Translations under genes and position numbers: made by a program
Part shown: one piece after another, positions 1 through 8,575 of the stretch
Layout: every line of letters starts with the position of its first letter
Position numbering within the stretch: position 1 is the stretch's first letter
Source of the DNA: Tepidanaerobacteraceae bacterium
GTDB taxonomy: Bacteria; Bacillota; Thermosediminibacteria; Thermosediminibacterales; Thermosediminibacteraceae
NCBI GenBank assembly: GCA_030446005.1
Contig: JASUSP010000008.1
Span: 1 to 45,032 of the forward strand
DNA length: 45,032 bases
Direction of reading: 5' to 3'
Notes under the pieces: model-generated
Databases searched by the model: none
Told to the model about the DNA's origin: nothing
Seen by the model: only the letters and a program-made list of their open reading frames with translations

Positions 1-164
1 ATATCGCCGTTAGAAAGCCTGAAACGCTCTTTTAATTTATACACCCACCTTGGAGTAACACCCAAGATTTTAGCGGTTTCTTTAACGGAATGAGACTCAG
101 GCAAAGAGATAGTGACTTGAGTAAAAGTTTGGTGATTACACGAAGCTTTAAGTTTTTGGTATGT
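1..164 (-). pseudogene. Edge-truncated helix-turn-helix fragment (possible transposase remnant)
   Basis: Reading the minus strand from 164 to the window edge gives an open frame with a helix-turn-helix-like stretch (SVKETAKILGVTPRWVYKLK). This resembles the N-terminal DNA-binding part of transposases or small regulators. A Shine-Dalgarno-like AAGGAGGG lies on the same strand at 188-181, but the frame is closed by TGA at 167-165 and has no normal start codon after it. The GTG at 168 leads to a different, very short frame. A frameshifted or decayed gene start is the simplest reading. The rest of the gene lies outside the window, so the family cannot be fixed. Confidence 0.35.
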
Positions 165-242
165 TCACACCGGGTGGGTTCCCTCCTTATAGTATACCCA
201 CCCTTTGTAATGTCTTTTTCACTTTAATAAAGTAGTGTGAAC
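163..242. repeat. Nested inverted repeats
   Basis: An outer inverted repeat pairs GTTCACAC (163-170) with GTGTGAAC (235-242). Inside it, GGGTGGGT (172-179) pairs with ACCCACCC (196-203) around a 16-base loop. The inner loop holds the AAGGAGGG of the minus-strand fragment. The structure could be a mobile-element end, a translational control hairpin or a terminator. It has no clean T-tract on either side. Confidence 0.45.
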
Positions 243-284
243 GAAACTGTGGCTCATATACACAGGTTCTTGTCCTCATATCCC

Positions 285-313
285 TTGACAAACTACAGAA
301 AATGTAATACTTT
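285..313 (+). promoter_or_regulatory. Candidate sigma-A promoter of the glycan operon
   Basis: A perfect TTGACA at 285-290 is followed after 17 bases by a poor -10 (TACTTT, 308-313). A better TATAAT occurs at 334-339 but without a good -35. The exact promoter is uncertain. The 200-408 interval otherwise holds nothing recognisable. Confidence 0.4.
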
Positions 314-414
314 AAAATATAAGAAAATAAATATATAATAAGAATGTATGTGGTGTTTCTGAGAATTGGATTGGGGAAAGACCCTTTTATTATATATAGA
401 AATGGGGGATGTCT

Positions 415-1575
415 ATGAATCTGGCTATATTATCCACCTATCCGCCAAGAGAATGCGGTATAGCATCATTTGCTAAAGACTTGAGGGACAACCTTACCTT
501 GTGGGGACAAGAAGTAAAAATACTCGCCATCACCGACAATGGCTCTTCTTATTCTTACCCTCCCGAAGTGGTATTTGAGCTTCATGAGGAGTGCAAAGAG
601 GATTTTGCAGCCTCAGCAGAATACATTAATTCCAGTTATACGGATCTTGTGCTTTTGGAACACGAATATGGAATTTTCGGCGGCTGTGACGGAAATTACC
701 TCCTCGATTTTGTGGCTCACCTGAAAAAGCCTTTCATCTTAAATACTCATACTGTACTTTCCCAGCCGACGATAAGTCAAAAGAGCATACTTATGAAATT
801 GGGACAAAGCGCATCGGCAGTAATTTGCATGACTAAGCGCTCTGCAGAACTTTTGCACGAAGTTTATAAAATACCCCTCAATAAGATCTACGTGGTACCG
901 CATGGAGTGCCAGTTTTCAGGGAAAAGCCAAGAGAAAGGCTGAAAGAAGCCTACGGCATTTCAGGCAGGCCTGTGGTCACTACCTTCGGATTTATCGGGC
1001 CTGGAAAGGGCATCGAGATAGGGATTAAAGCCATAGCTATATTAAAAGAAAAATATCCGGATATATTGTATTTTATCGTGGGAGAAACCCATCCCAAACT
1101 AAAAAAGCGAGAAGGCGAGGTTTACCGTGAATCTCTAGAAAAGCTGGTGGATGACCTAAACCTCCACGACAATGTTCGTTTTATCAACAAATTCCTAACC
1201 CTTGAAGAGATAGGAGATTACCTCTATATGACTGATGTCTACATTACCCCGTATCCCGGCAGGCATCAGGCAGTAAGCGGTACGCTTTCGTATGCGATAG
1301 GTTGCGGGAGGGCGATCGTTTCAACACCTTATGACTATTCACTCGAGATGTTGGCAAATGGAAGAGGGCTTGTCGCGTCACAGGCCGATCCAGAAGAGCT
1401 AGCTACCCTAATAGATCGAATACTAAAAGACCCTATTTTAAAGAGTCAACTGGAAAGGAAAGCTGGCAAACTGGGGAAGACTATGACATGGCCCCAAGTT
1501 GCGAAAAGCTACGTGGAGATCATAGAGGAGATATTAAAGCCCAACTTCACTAGGAGGGCTGTGAAAGATGTATAA
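415..1575 (+). CDS. GT4-type glycosyltransferase
   Basis: This 386-residue GT-B glycosyltransferase of the GT4 type probably transfers a sugar from a nucleotide-sugar donor to a glycan. The N-terminal half starts with a Rossmann strand and a Gly-rich turn (LAILSTYPPRECGIASF). The C-terminal half has VVTTFGFIGPGKG as the start of the donor-binding domain and a YPGRHQAVSGTLSYAIGCG segment typical of GT4 enzymes. ATG 415 is preferred because GGGGG at 404-408 sits 6 bases upstream; the in-frame ATG at 409 is too close to that site. It overlaps the next gene by 8 bases, so the two are translationally coupled. The donor and acceptor cannot be read from sequence. The GH130 domain two genes downstream points to mannose chemistry. 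Confidence 0.85.
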   Translation: MNLAILSTYPPRECGIASFAKDLRDNLTLWGQEVKILAITDNGSSYSYPPEVVFELHEECKEDFAASAEYINSSYTDLVLLEHEYGIFGGCDGNYLLDFVAHLKKPFILNTHTVLSQPTISQKSILMKLGQSASAVICMTKRSAELLHEVYKIPLNKIYVVPHGVPVFREKPRERLKEAYGISGRPVVTTFGFIGPGKGIEIGIKAIAILKEKYPDILYFIVGETHPKLKKREGEVYRESLEKLVDDLNLHDNVRFINKFLTLEEIGDYLYMTDVYITPYPGRHQAVSGTLSYAIGCGRAIVSTPYDYSLEMLANGRGLVASQADPEELATLIDRILKDPILKSQLERKAGKLGKTMTWPQVAKSYVEIIEEILKPNFTRRAVKDV

Positions 1576-2593
1576 GCACCTCATGAATATGACCGACTCC
1601 ACGGGAATAATCCAGTTTGCCGAAAAATCTACACCACAGAAATCCAGCGGTTATACGGTGGACGACAACGCGAGAGCACTGCTTGTGACTGTGGACATGA
1701 AAGACGATATGCGAGAGAAGCTTGCACGGATATATATTAGCTTCCTGGAACAAGCTCAGGAGGAAAACGGCTTGTGGAACAACCTGAAACTGGAAGACCG
1801 ATTTGTGCCAGTACTTAATTCAGAAGACTGCATTGGACGCGCTTTTATGGCTGCAAGCTTTTCTGCATCGAGCGATATGAGTCAAGTGAAAGAAATAAGC
1901 TTGAAAATGGTCAAAAAAAGTTTAGAAAAAGCCCTAAATTTGGAAGCCCCTAGAGCCGTAGCTTACGTTCTCCTGGGCATAGTCAATCTTATAAACAATT
2001 TCAATGTATATAAAGAACTATATCCTGCTGCAAAAAAGATGGCCTACAAGCTTGTAAAATTATATGAAGAAAATACGGCTGGAAAATGGTGTTGGTTCGA
2101 AGATAAACTGACGTATTGTAATGCCCTGCTGCCGCATTCATTATTTTCTTACTATACCATGAGTGGCGATAGGAAGGTATTGGAAGTGGCCAAGAACACC
2201 CTTGGATTTTTAACTGATGCCCTCTTTAAAAAAGGCTATCTGAATATAGTGGGCAATAGAGGATGGTGGGAAAAGGAAAACGCAATGCCGCTTTATGACC
2301 AGCAACCAGTCGATGCTGCGTCAGTAATATTGGCGTGCCTGCAGGCATTCATTGCGACGGGAGAAAGGGAGTATTTTCTGAAGGCAAAGACGGCTTATAA
2401 CTGGTACTGGGGTGAAAATATTAATGAAATTCCCCTCATAAACAAGGAAACCGAAGGTTGCCATGATGCCCTGACACCCGATGGCGTAAACCAGAACCAG
2501 GGGGCAGAAGCCATAGTCACTTTCCTCCTGGCTCACCAGATATTAGAACAAATAGAGAATAATGGTGAAAGGGCATTTGTGCCGGCGGTATAG
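1568..2593 (+). CDS. Glycosidase-like alpha/alpha-toroid protein
   Basis: This 341-residue protein is rich in predicted helices and resembles the six-hairpin-glycosidase-like proteins often found beside GT4 glycosyltransferases. Visible family-like segments are SGYTVDDNARALL near the N-terminus and NQNQGAEAIVTFLLAHQIL near the C-terminus. There is no signal peptide or membrane segment, so it should be cytoplasmic. It overlaps the preceding glycosyltransferase gene by 8 bases and ends 11 bases before the fusion gene, so the three act as one operon. It may bind or trim the glycan made by its neighbours. I cannot name a catalytic residue with certainty, so the enzymatic role is inference. Confidence 0.7.
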   Translation: MYKHLMNMTDSTGIIQFAEKSTPQKSSGYTVDDNARALLVTVDMKDDMREKLARIYISFLEQAQEENGLWNNLKLEDRFVPVLNSEDCIGRAFMAASFSASSDMSQVKEISLKMVKKSLEKALNLEAPRAVAYVLLGIVNLINNFNVYKELYPAAKKMAYKLVKLYEENTAGKWCWFEDKLTYCNALLPHSLFSYYTMSGDRKVLEVAKNTLGFLTDALFKKGYLNIVGNRGWWEKENAMPLYDQQPVDAASVILACLQAFIATGEREYFLKAKTAYNWYWGENINEIPLINKETEGCHDALTPDGVNQNQGAEAIVTFLLAHQILEQIENNGERAFVPAV

Positions 2594-2604
2594 GAGGTAA
2601 AAAT

Positions 2605-5600
2605 GTGGAATCGATGCTTCTTAAGGATGCCACAAGAGAGGTAAGGAAACTTATAGAAAACCTAAAGGATGAAAGAATAGATGTGGTAATTGGTATACCC
2701 TTTTTTAACGAGGAGGAGACACTGAAGAGGCTTTTGGAAACGGCAAGAAATAGTCTGGTTGCCGGCGGGTATAAGAAGCTCATTGTATGTGCAGGAGACC
2801 CTGCAGGAAGGGAAATTGTGGAAAATATTGCAACGTGCGAAGAAGGTGAGGTCCTTTGCTTTTCAATGCCGGATGAAGCGAAAGGCAAAGGTTTTAGCAC
2901 GAGGGCTATATTTGAAGTGGCTCGAATGCTGGAGTCAGACGTAATCCTGCTTGAGGCCGACCTGGAAAGTGGACAAGAAAAGGGAATTACCCCACAATGC
3001 ATAGAGGGATTATACAATCCCGTTTCCGGCGGATACGATATGGCCATTGCAAGCTTCGTGAGAAGTCCCTTTGAAGAAACTACGGGCAAGCTTTTTGTGT
3101 CCCCGCTTCTTACGGCATTTTACGGGATAAGCGTATCCGACCCTTTGAGCGGAGTATATGCATTTTCCCATGACCTGGTAGAGGACCTATGTAAAGAATT
3201 CGACCAGTGTTCTGAGCACTTAGGAGGCTATGGAATAACTCCATGGCTTATTATGACAGCTATAAGGTGGGGGAGAAAAATATGTGAAGTAAAATTGGGC
3301 CGAAAAATATCCCCGCCCTCGCTTTACCAAAAGCGCAACATAGTTTTCAAAGCGGTGTCGAGGACGGTTTTCGAATGTATATTGCGCGACGAAGAAATTT
3401 GGCAGGATGAATTTGTAGTGAAAAAACCGGATGTTTTTTATGCAGTGCATGAAGTAAAAGGGGATGCACTTTTTGAGGAGCTAAACGTAGATACATATGT
3501 TGAATCTTTCAAGAAGAATTTTAAGCGCAACGAGCGCCTCTTTGAGGCCCTATTAGAGAAGGACACGAGCGAAGCTTTAAAGAAAATCGCATCTTCAGAA
3601 AAGAGCGACTTTAGGTTCCCGGTTGAAATTTGGGCGAAAGTCGCCCTTGAACTTCTAACTGCTTTTTCAACGAATGGGGAAGTATTAAAGGAAGACATCA
3701 TAGATGCATTTGCCGGCGTTTACGACGGCATGGTAGCGGGATACGCGAATGAAATTCTGAAACTGGATTCGGTTTTGAAAAAAATAGGAGCGGATGAAAG
3801 AGATATAATCAACTCAAAAGTGAAGAGCCTGGCAGAATCCCAGGAAAAAGCTTTTTTAAGTGAAAGACGGAACTTTAAACTCCTGTTTGAAAAAAGGCGC
3901 GCTGGAGTAAAGCCATTGATTACACCTCTTGACTATCTGGAATTCGTGCCGGGAGTCCCTATTGTGCTTCCAAAAAAATTAAAAGGTTATCTTGGGAAGG
4001 AAATATATCCCAACGAAATATTCAAAAGGCTGCAGCGAAAATATAGCAGAGCTTTTGAAGATTACATAAGGAATATCCTTGAAATAACCGAGAAAACCTC
4101 AAAAGTAATAATCGGACGCTTCGAAAATTTCCTGGGCGAACTTGAAAGGGTAGTTGACCGCATTTTCCCGGGAAACCTCTCTACTGAAGAAGGTATATTA
4201 CAAGTATGTCAGAAAATTTTCGAGGTCTTCCCCCACAAAAAGGTGCTCGGCGTCAAGTGGGATGTGCTAAGGAAACTCCTTTATGAATTCCCTCCGAGGA
4301 ATTTATTGGTAAGGCTTAACTTCCGCAACATGCGCGAGCTGATGGACAACGTAGACGTAAGGGATATATTGACTTTAGCCCAGTTTACCGAGCGGCCCGA
4401 ATACTTTGCTCATATTTACGAGTGGCTTCAGGACAATCTGAGACCTGACAGCTTCGAAGAAGTTGAATTGCTTCCACTGGTGCTCAGCAGGGAAAGGATT
4501 CCGGTTTTGAACGACTGGGCAGATATTTCGCGCTACAGCAGGTTGACGGCAAGGATAGCCGTAGTAAATCTGGGCAAGGGGATGGGTGGCAGGTACCCCA
4601 AACTCCGCTATTTTACGAGGATAGCAAAGAGCATAATCGAAGCCGAACATTATTCCAAGATATGGGAAATTTACACTAAAGAGCGTAGAGAAGTTGGTCA
4701 AAAGTTCGTAAATTCAATAACAAAGCATTACGGCAGGGAAATTTTTTCAGCTCACCGCGTCTTTGAAAACTGGCATCAGAGGGAATTTGTAGCAAGGCTT
4801 AAAGAATTTGCAAGAAACCTTGAAGGAGAAGGAAAGAAAAGGGAAGCAGAGTACCTTTTAAAGATGGCCGAAGGTTACGGTTTAGGGCTCACCCTGGAGG
4901 ACGGGACTTTCCTGCCGTGTTCTGCGTGGACATGGGCCAGCTTCAGCTTCAAAGGCGGAGAGGGGGTGCCGACTCCGCTTTCGCTGCACGTGGAGAGAGA
5001 TTGGTTCAACCATGACTTGCTGGAAGAAATATACAGAGAGTTGGGATATGACCCCGAAGAGATAATGAATCAGGTTTTCCAGCTGATAAGCCTTGGAAGG
5101 GAATACCAGGACCTGCTGGACATGCTTTTGGGGATTAAACCGCCTAAAGAAGAGGTGGTAGTACAGGAACTGGAAGATTGGCCGCCGGCAGGTATGCTCG
5201 AACGGTACGAAAAAAATCCGATTTTAAATCCTATAAAGGAACACTGGTGGGAAAATAGATACGTACTTAATGCTGCAAGCCTGAGGATAAAGGATAAGGT
5301 TTATCTGCTTTACAGAGCTTTTGGTCAGGACGAAGTGTCTAGAATAGGCCTCGCAGTAACTGACGGGTATAACGTCCTGGAAAGGTTAAAACACCCTATT
5401 TTCGTTCCGGAAACCAGGGAGGAACTAAAGGGCTGCGAAGACCCTCGTGTGGTCGTTATAGACGACGAGATAGTAATGCTTTATACGGCTTACGACGGGA
5501 TTGTTGCGCAAATAGCCGCCGCGTCGATTTCAGTGGAAGATTTTTTGAACCGCAATTTCGACCGGTGGAAAAGGAGAGGATTGGCATTTCCCGGGGTGTG

Positions 5601-6162
5601 GGATAAAGATGCCATACTGTTCCCGGAAAAAATCAAAGGAAATTACGTAATATACCACAGGATAGAACCCAGCATCTGGGTCGCGTATTCAGACAAATTG
5701 GCGTTCCCCTGGCCCCATGAAGGCCATAAAATAATAATGGGGCCGCGCGCCGGAATGATGTGGGACTCCCTGAAAATAGGAGCAGGGGCGCAGCCTTTAA
5801 AAACAAAGTTCGGATGGCTTTTAATATACCACGGAGTCGACCACGAAATGGTATACAGGCTAGGAGTCGTACTGGTTGACCTGGATGATCCGGGAAGAGT
5901 GCTGTATCGTTCGCCAAACCCGATTCTTTCGCCGGAAACCAAATACGAAGTCGGAGAAAAAGGCCAGTCTTGGGTACCTAATGTGGTGTTCACGTGCGGG
6001 GCGGTACCTGCTGAAGAAAAGGAAATCTTGGGCGAAGAAGACGAGGTCCTGGTGTACTACGGGGCTGCCGACACCAGCGTATGTGTAGCAAAAGGTAAAG
6101 TGGGCGACCTCATACCGGAAAAAGTAAGACAGCGCCTGAAAAGCAAATATGTTTTAGAATAA
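2605..6162 (+). CDS. Fused GT-A glycosyltransferase and GH130 glycoside phosphorylase
   Basis: This 1185-residue protein has three visible parts. Residues about 25-240 are a GT-A glycosyltransferase resembling glucosyl- or mannosyl-3-phosphoglycerate synthases (VVIGIPFFNEEETL, a LLEADLES acidic motif, NPVSGGYDMAIASF, DPLSGVYAFS). Residues about 250-860 are a long, mostly helical region that I cannot assign. Residues 864-1185 are a GH130 beta-mannoside phosphorylase domain (KNPILNP, VYLLYRAFG, GCEDPRV at about 943-949, YHGVDH). GH130 enzymes cleave beta-mannosides with phosphate to give mannose 1-phosphate, or run in reverse. Carrying synthesis and phosphorolysis in one chain is unusual. The start is GTG 2605, with GGAGG at 2593-2597; ATG 2614 is an alternative. 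Confidence 0.85.
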   Translation: MESMLLKDATREVRKLIENLKDERIDVVIGIPFFNEEETLKRLLETARNSLVAGGYKKLIVCAGDPAGREIVENIATCEEGEVLCFSMPDEAKGKGFSTRAIFEVARMLESDVILLEADLESGQEKGITPQCIEGLYNPVSGGYDMAIASFVRSPFEETTGKLFVSPLLTAFYGISVSDPLSGVYAFSHDLVEDLCKEFDQCSEHLGGYGITPWLIMTAIRWGRKICEVKLGRKISPPSLYQKRNIVFKAVSRTVFECILRDEEIWQDEFVVKKPDVFYAVHEVKGDALFEELNVDTYVESFKKNFKRNERLFEALLEKDTSEALKKIASSEKSDFRFPVEIWAKVALELLTAFSTNGEVLKEDIIDAFAGVYDGMVAGYANEILKLDSVLKKIGADERDIINSKVKSLAESQEKAFLSERRNFKLLFEKRRAGVKPLITPLDYLEFVPGVPIVLPKKLKGYLGKEIYPNEIFKRLQRKYSRAFEDYIRNILEITEKTSKVIIGRFENFLGELERVVDRIFPGNLSTEEGILQVCQKIFEVFPHKKVLGVKWDVLRKLLYEFPPRNLLVRLNFRNMRELMDNVDVRDILTLAQFTERPEYFAHIYEWLQDNLRPDSFEEVELLPLVLSRERIPVLNDWADISRYSRLTARIAVVNLGKGMGGRYPKLRYFTRIAKSIIEAEHYSKIWEIYTKERREVGQKFVNSITKHYGREIFSAHRVFENWHQREFVARLKEFARNLEGEGKKREAEYLLKMAEGYGLGLTLEDGTFLPCSAWTWASFSFKGGEGVPTPLSLHVERDWFNHDLLEEIYRELGYDPEEIMNQVFQLISLGREYQDLLDMLLGIKPPKEEVVVQELEDWPPAGMLERYEKNPILNPIKEHWWENRYVLNAASLRIKDKVYLLYRAFGQDEVSRIGLAVTDGYNVLERLKHPIFVPETREELKGCEDPRVVVIDDEIVMLYTAYDGIVAQIAAASISVEDFLNRNFDRWKRRGLAFPGVWDKDAILFPEKIKGNYVIYHRIEPSIWVAYSDKLAFPWPHEGHKIIMGPRAGMMWDSLKIGAGAQPLKTKFGWLLIYHGVDHEMVYRLGVVLVDLDDPGRVLYRSPNPILSPETKYEVGEKGQSWVPNVVFTCGAVPAEEKEILGEEDEVLVYYGAADTSVCVAKGKVGDLIPEKVRQRLKSKYVLE

Positions 6163-6167
6163 GAAAG

Positions 6168-6211
6168 CCGCGAGAACGCCTGGAAATTGAGGCGAAACTC
6201 GCGCTTTTTTT
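6168..6211 (+). terminator. Terminator of the glycan operon
   Basis: A hairpin pairs GCGAG (6170-6174) with CTCGC (6198-6202) and CGCCT (6177-6181) with AGGCG (6190-6194), separated by a small AA/AAA internal loop. A run of seven T follows at 6205-6211. It overlaps the 3' end of the convergent radical SAM gene. Confidence 0.85.
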
Positions 6212-7100
6212 AGTATATGCGTTTTAATCCTGCGGCCTTGGCGATTTTTAACGCTTGGCTGTACTCTCGAGAAGTTATGCGTCTTGAAAGAACGGGGTCA
6301 TTATGGGCCTTATGGGCGGGGTAATATTGGTCCATGATATTGACAAAAGTATTTGGAGAAATTTCTTCAGCGAGAAATTTCATAACTTCTTCTGTCCGGG
6401 CAAGGTCATTGGGAAGCACGAGGTGTCTTACTATCAAACCTCTAACTGCAAGCCCCTTTTCGTCTACTACGAGGTCCCCTACCTGCCTGTGCATTTCCTT
6501 TACCGCCCGCTTTGCCACGGTAAAATAACCCGGAGCGGAAGCATAAATCCTTCCCGTTTCGTCGTCGCCGAATTTTATGTCAGGCATGTATATGTCTATG
6601 ATGCCGTCAAGCAATTTCAGGGTTTGGACCGAATCGTAACCGCCCGTGTTGTAGACGAGAGGAATTTTTAAACCGTCTTTTACGGCTAGCTGCAGAGCCT
6701 CAATGATCTGAGGCACGCAATGGCTGGGGGACACTAAGTTTACGTTATGGCACCCAATTTGCTGTAATTCCAGCATTACATCGGCAAGTTCCCGAGCCGA
6801 CATTTCCCTGCCTTCGCCGTAATGGCTTATCTCGCAGTTTTGACAGAATCTGCAGGCCATGTTGCAGTAGGCGAAAAATATGGTGCCGGAGCCGTGGGTG
6901 CCTACAAGCACTTCCTCTTCGCCAAAATGAGGTCCCCAGCTGCTCACTACCGCATAGCGGCCGGTGCGGCAAAATCCCCTCTCGCCTTTTAGGCGGTTCA
7001 CGTGGCATTCCTGGGCGCAGACTGCGCAATCGGATAAAAGTTCAACGGCTTTTTTAACCCGGCGGGATAATTCTTCAAAAGAAAGGTCGCGATAGCCCAT
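6210..7100 (-). CDS. PflX-like radical SAM protein (COG1313 type)
   Basis: This 296-residue cytoplasmic iron-sulfur protein resembles pyruvate formate-lyase activating enzymes. The radical SAM cluster motif CX3CX2C is at Cys79, Cys83 and Cys86 (CNMACRFC). An N-terminal group of four cysteines (Cys25, 28, 32, 44) could hold another metal or cluster, as in the PflX family. The substrate is unknown. It is a single gene on the minus strand, convergent with the glycan operon and divergent from the riboflavin operon. Only a weak ribosome site (CAGGTG) precedes ATG 7100. No pyruvate formate-lyase gene is nearby, so an activase role is only an inference. Confidence 0.8.
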   Translation of the reverse strand: MGYRDLSFEELSRRVKKAVELLSDCAVCAQECHVNRLKGERGFCRTGRYAVVSSWGPHFGEEEVLVGTHGSGTIFFAYCNMACRFCQNCEISHYGEGREMSARELADVMLELQQIGCHNVNLVSPSHCVPQIIEALQLAVKDGLKIPLVYNTGGYDSVQTLKLLDGIIDIYMPDIKFGDDETGRIYASAPGYFTVAKRAVKEMHRQVGDLVVDEKGLAVRGLIVRHLVLPNDLARTEEVMKFLAEEISPNTFVNIMDQYYPAHKAHNDPVLSRRITSREYSQALKIAKAAGLKRIY

Positions 7101-7190
7101 GCCAAAACACCTGCCCGACTTGAGTATCTGCTTTAAATAATATTTTACCTTATTCGATCATGGAATATTAAGTCTTCTAAAAAAACGGTA

Positions 7191-7219
7191 TTGTAATCCC
7201 GTGCTTTGTATGGTATTAT
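7191..7219 (+). promoter_or_regulatory. Sigma-A promoter of the riboflavin operon
   Basis: TTGTAA (7191-7196) and TATTAT (7214-7219) are separated by 17 bases. A TGG just before the -10 gives an extended -10. Transcription would start about 20 bases before the FMN aptamer. Confidence 0.7.
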
Positions 7220-7245
7220 TAAAGAAACTGAATCAAATTTTAAGA

Positions 7246-7388
7246 AAGTCTTCGGGGCAAGGTGAGAAGGCATTTTGCCTTCAATTCCTGACCGGCGGTG
7301 ATAGGCGAAAAGCCTTAAGCCCGCGAGCCGAAAGGCTGATCCGGTGAGATTCCGGAGCCGACAGTAAAGTCTGGATGGGAGAAGACTT
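7246..7388 (+). ncRNA. FMN riboswitch (RFN element)
   Basis: The canonical FMN aptamer is recognisable from its conserved blocks: GGGGCAAGGTGA, TGACCGGCGGT, GCCCGCGAGCC, TCCGGTGAGATTCCGGAGCC and GACAGTAAAGTCTGGATGGGAGAAG. The closing stem P1 pairs AAGTCTTC (7246-7253) with GAAGACTT (7381-7388). It lies directly upstream of an intrinsic terminator and ribD. Known biology of the class says FMN binding promotes premature termination and so represses riboflavin synthesis. Confidence 0.97.
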
Positions 7389-7409
7389 GTTTAATTATTT
7401 TATCCGAGA

Positions 7410-7438
7410 ATACCCTGAAGACAGCAGGGTATTTTTTT
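7410..7438 (+). terminator. Riboswitch-controlled terminator
   Basis: ATACCCTG (7410-7417) pairs with CAGGGTAT (7425-7432) around a 7-base loop, followed by seven T (7432-7438). It is the expression platform of the FMN riboswitch. It ends 5 bases before the ribD ribosome binding site, so regulation by termination is more likely than by masking of that site. Confidence 0.92.
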
Positions 7439-7453
7439 ATGCGGAGGTATTTT

Positions 7454-8575
7454 ATGGAAAGAGACGTTTTCTTCATGAAACGGGGGCTGGACTTGGCAAA
7501 GAAGGGCAGAGGCACCACCAGTCCAAATCCTATGGTGGGGGCGGTAATAGTAAAGGACGGCGAGATAGTTGGCGAAGGCTACCACAGGAAAGCTGGAGAG
7601 CCACATGCCGAGGTGATAGCCTTGGCCCAGGCGGGTGAAAGGGCCAGGGGGGCGGAGCTATATGTAAACCTTGAACCCTGCTGCCACTTCGGTAGAACAC
7701 CCCCTTGTGCCGATGCGATAATAAGGGCCGGGATAAAAAGGGTTGTGGTGGCTATGACCGACCCTAATCCCCTTGTAGCCGGTAAGGGTATAAAGCGCTT
7801 GAGAGAAGCTGGTGTTGAGGTAGAAGTCGGAATATTGGAAGAAGAAGCGAGAAAATTGAACGAGGTTTTTATAAAGTATATCACCACTGGCAGGCCTTTT
7901 GTCGTCGCAAAAATAGCCCAGTCCCTTGATGGCAAGATTGCTATGGCCTCGGGCGAATCTAGGTGGATTACAGGAGAACCTGCCAGGATAAAAGCCCACG
8001 AGTTTAGGAGCTGGTACGATGCAGTAATGGTAGGTATAGGCACGGTACTGGCTGATGACCCGCTTCTCACCTGTCGGTTGCCGGGGCAAAAGAAAAGCCC
8101 ACTCAGGATAGTGGTGGATTCGTGGGCCAGAATACCCCTTGACGCGCGGATGCTGGAATGCAAAGACGGGCGGGTAATACTTGCCACCACGGAAAGGGCC
8201 GATAGCGAAAAGGTCAATGCTCTGAAGGGAAAGGGCGTTGAAGTGATAAAGGTTCCCGCTGTCAATGGCAGGGTAGACCTTAAGCGGGTGATGGAAATCC
8301 TGGGCAGTATGGGGATAACCAGCGTGTTGGTCGAAGGAGGGGCCACCCTTATAGCTTCTTTCATAAAAGAGAATCTGGTGGATAAACTGCTGGTGTTCCA
8401 GGCTCCTTTGATAATAGGCGGCGATGGAATCGATTCTATTGGAATTCTTCCCATCGACCAGCTGAAGCAAGCTCCACGGTTCAAATTTCATTCAGCCGAG
8501 GTGATAGGCGGGGATCTACTGCTGGAAGCCTATCCTGACCCTGGAAAAGGGGGATCCTCATGTTTACCGGGATAA
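7454..8575 (+). CDS. ribD: Riboflavin deaminase/reductase RibD
   Basis: This bifunctional enzyme deaminates the pyrimidine made from GTP and reduces its ribosyl side chain. The N-terminal deaminase domain (about 1-145) has HAEV and PCCHFGRTPPC as zinc and catalytic motifs. The C-terminal reductase domain (about 146-373) has AQSLDGKIA and VEGGATL. The start is ATG 7454, with GGAGG at 7443-7447. An in-frame ATG at 7439 overlaps the riboswitch terminator tail and has no ribosome site. It is the first gene of the riboflavin operon and overlaps ribE by 16 bases. Confidence 0.96.
   Translation: MERDVFFMKRGLDLAKKGRGTTSPNPMVGAVIVKDGEIVGEGYHRKAGEPHAEVIALAQAGERARGAELYVNLEPCCHFGRTPPCADAIIRAGIKRVVVAMTDPNPLVAGKGIKRLREAGVEVEVGILEEEARKLNEVFIKYITTGRPFVVAKIAQSLDGKIAMASGESRWITGEPARIKAHEFRSWYDAVMVGIGTVLADDPLLTCRLPGQKKSPLRIVVDSWARIPLDARMLECKDGRVILATTERADSEKVNALKGKGVEVIKVPAVNGRVDLKRVMEILGSMGITSVLVEGGATLIASFIKENLVDKLLVFQAPLIIGGDGIDSIGILPIDQLKQAPRFKFHSAEVIGGDLLLEAYPDPGKGGSSCLPG

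Noticed and set aside
7579-8491. Long antisense reading frames across ribD
   Set aside because: They are minus-strand shadows of a strongly conserved plus-strand gene, with no ribosome sites and Ser/Pro- or His/Tyr-rich composition.
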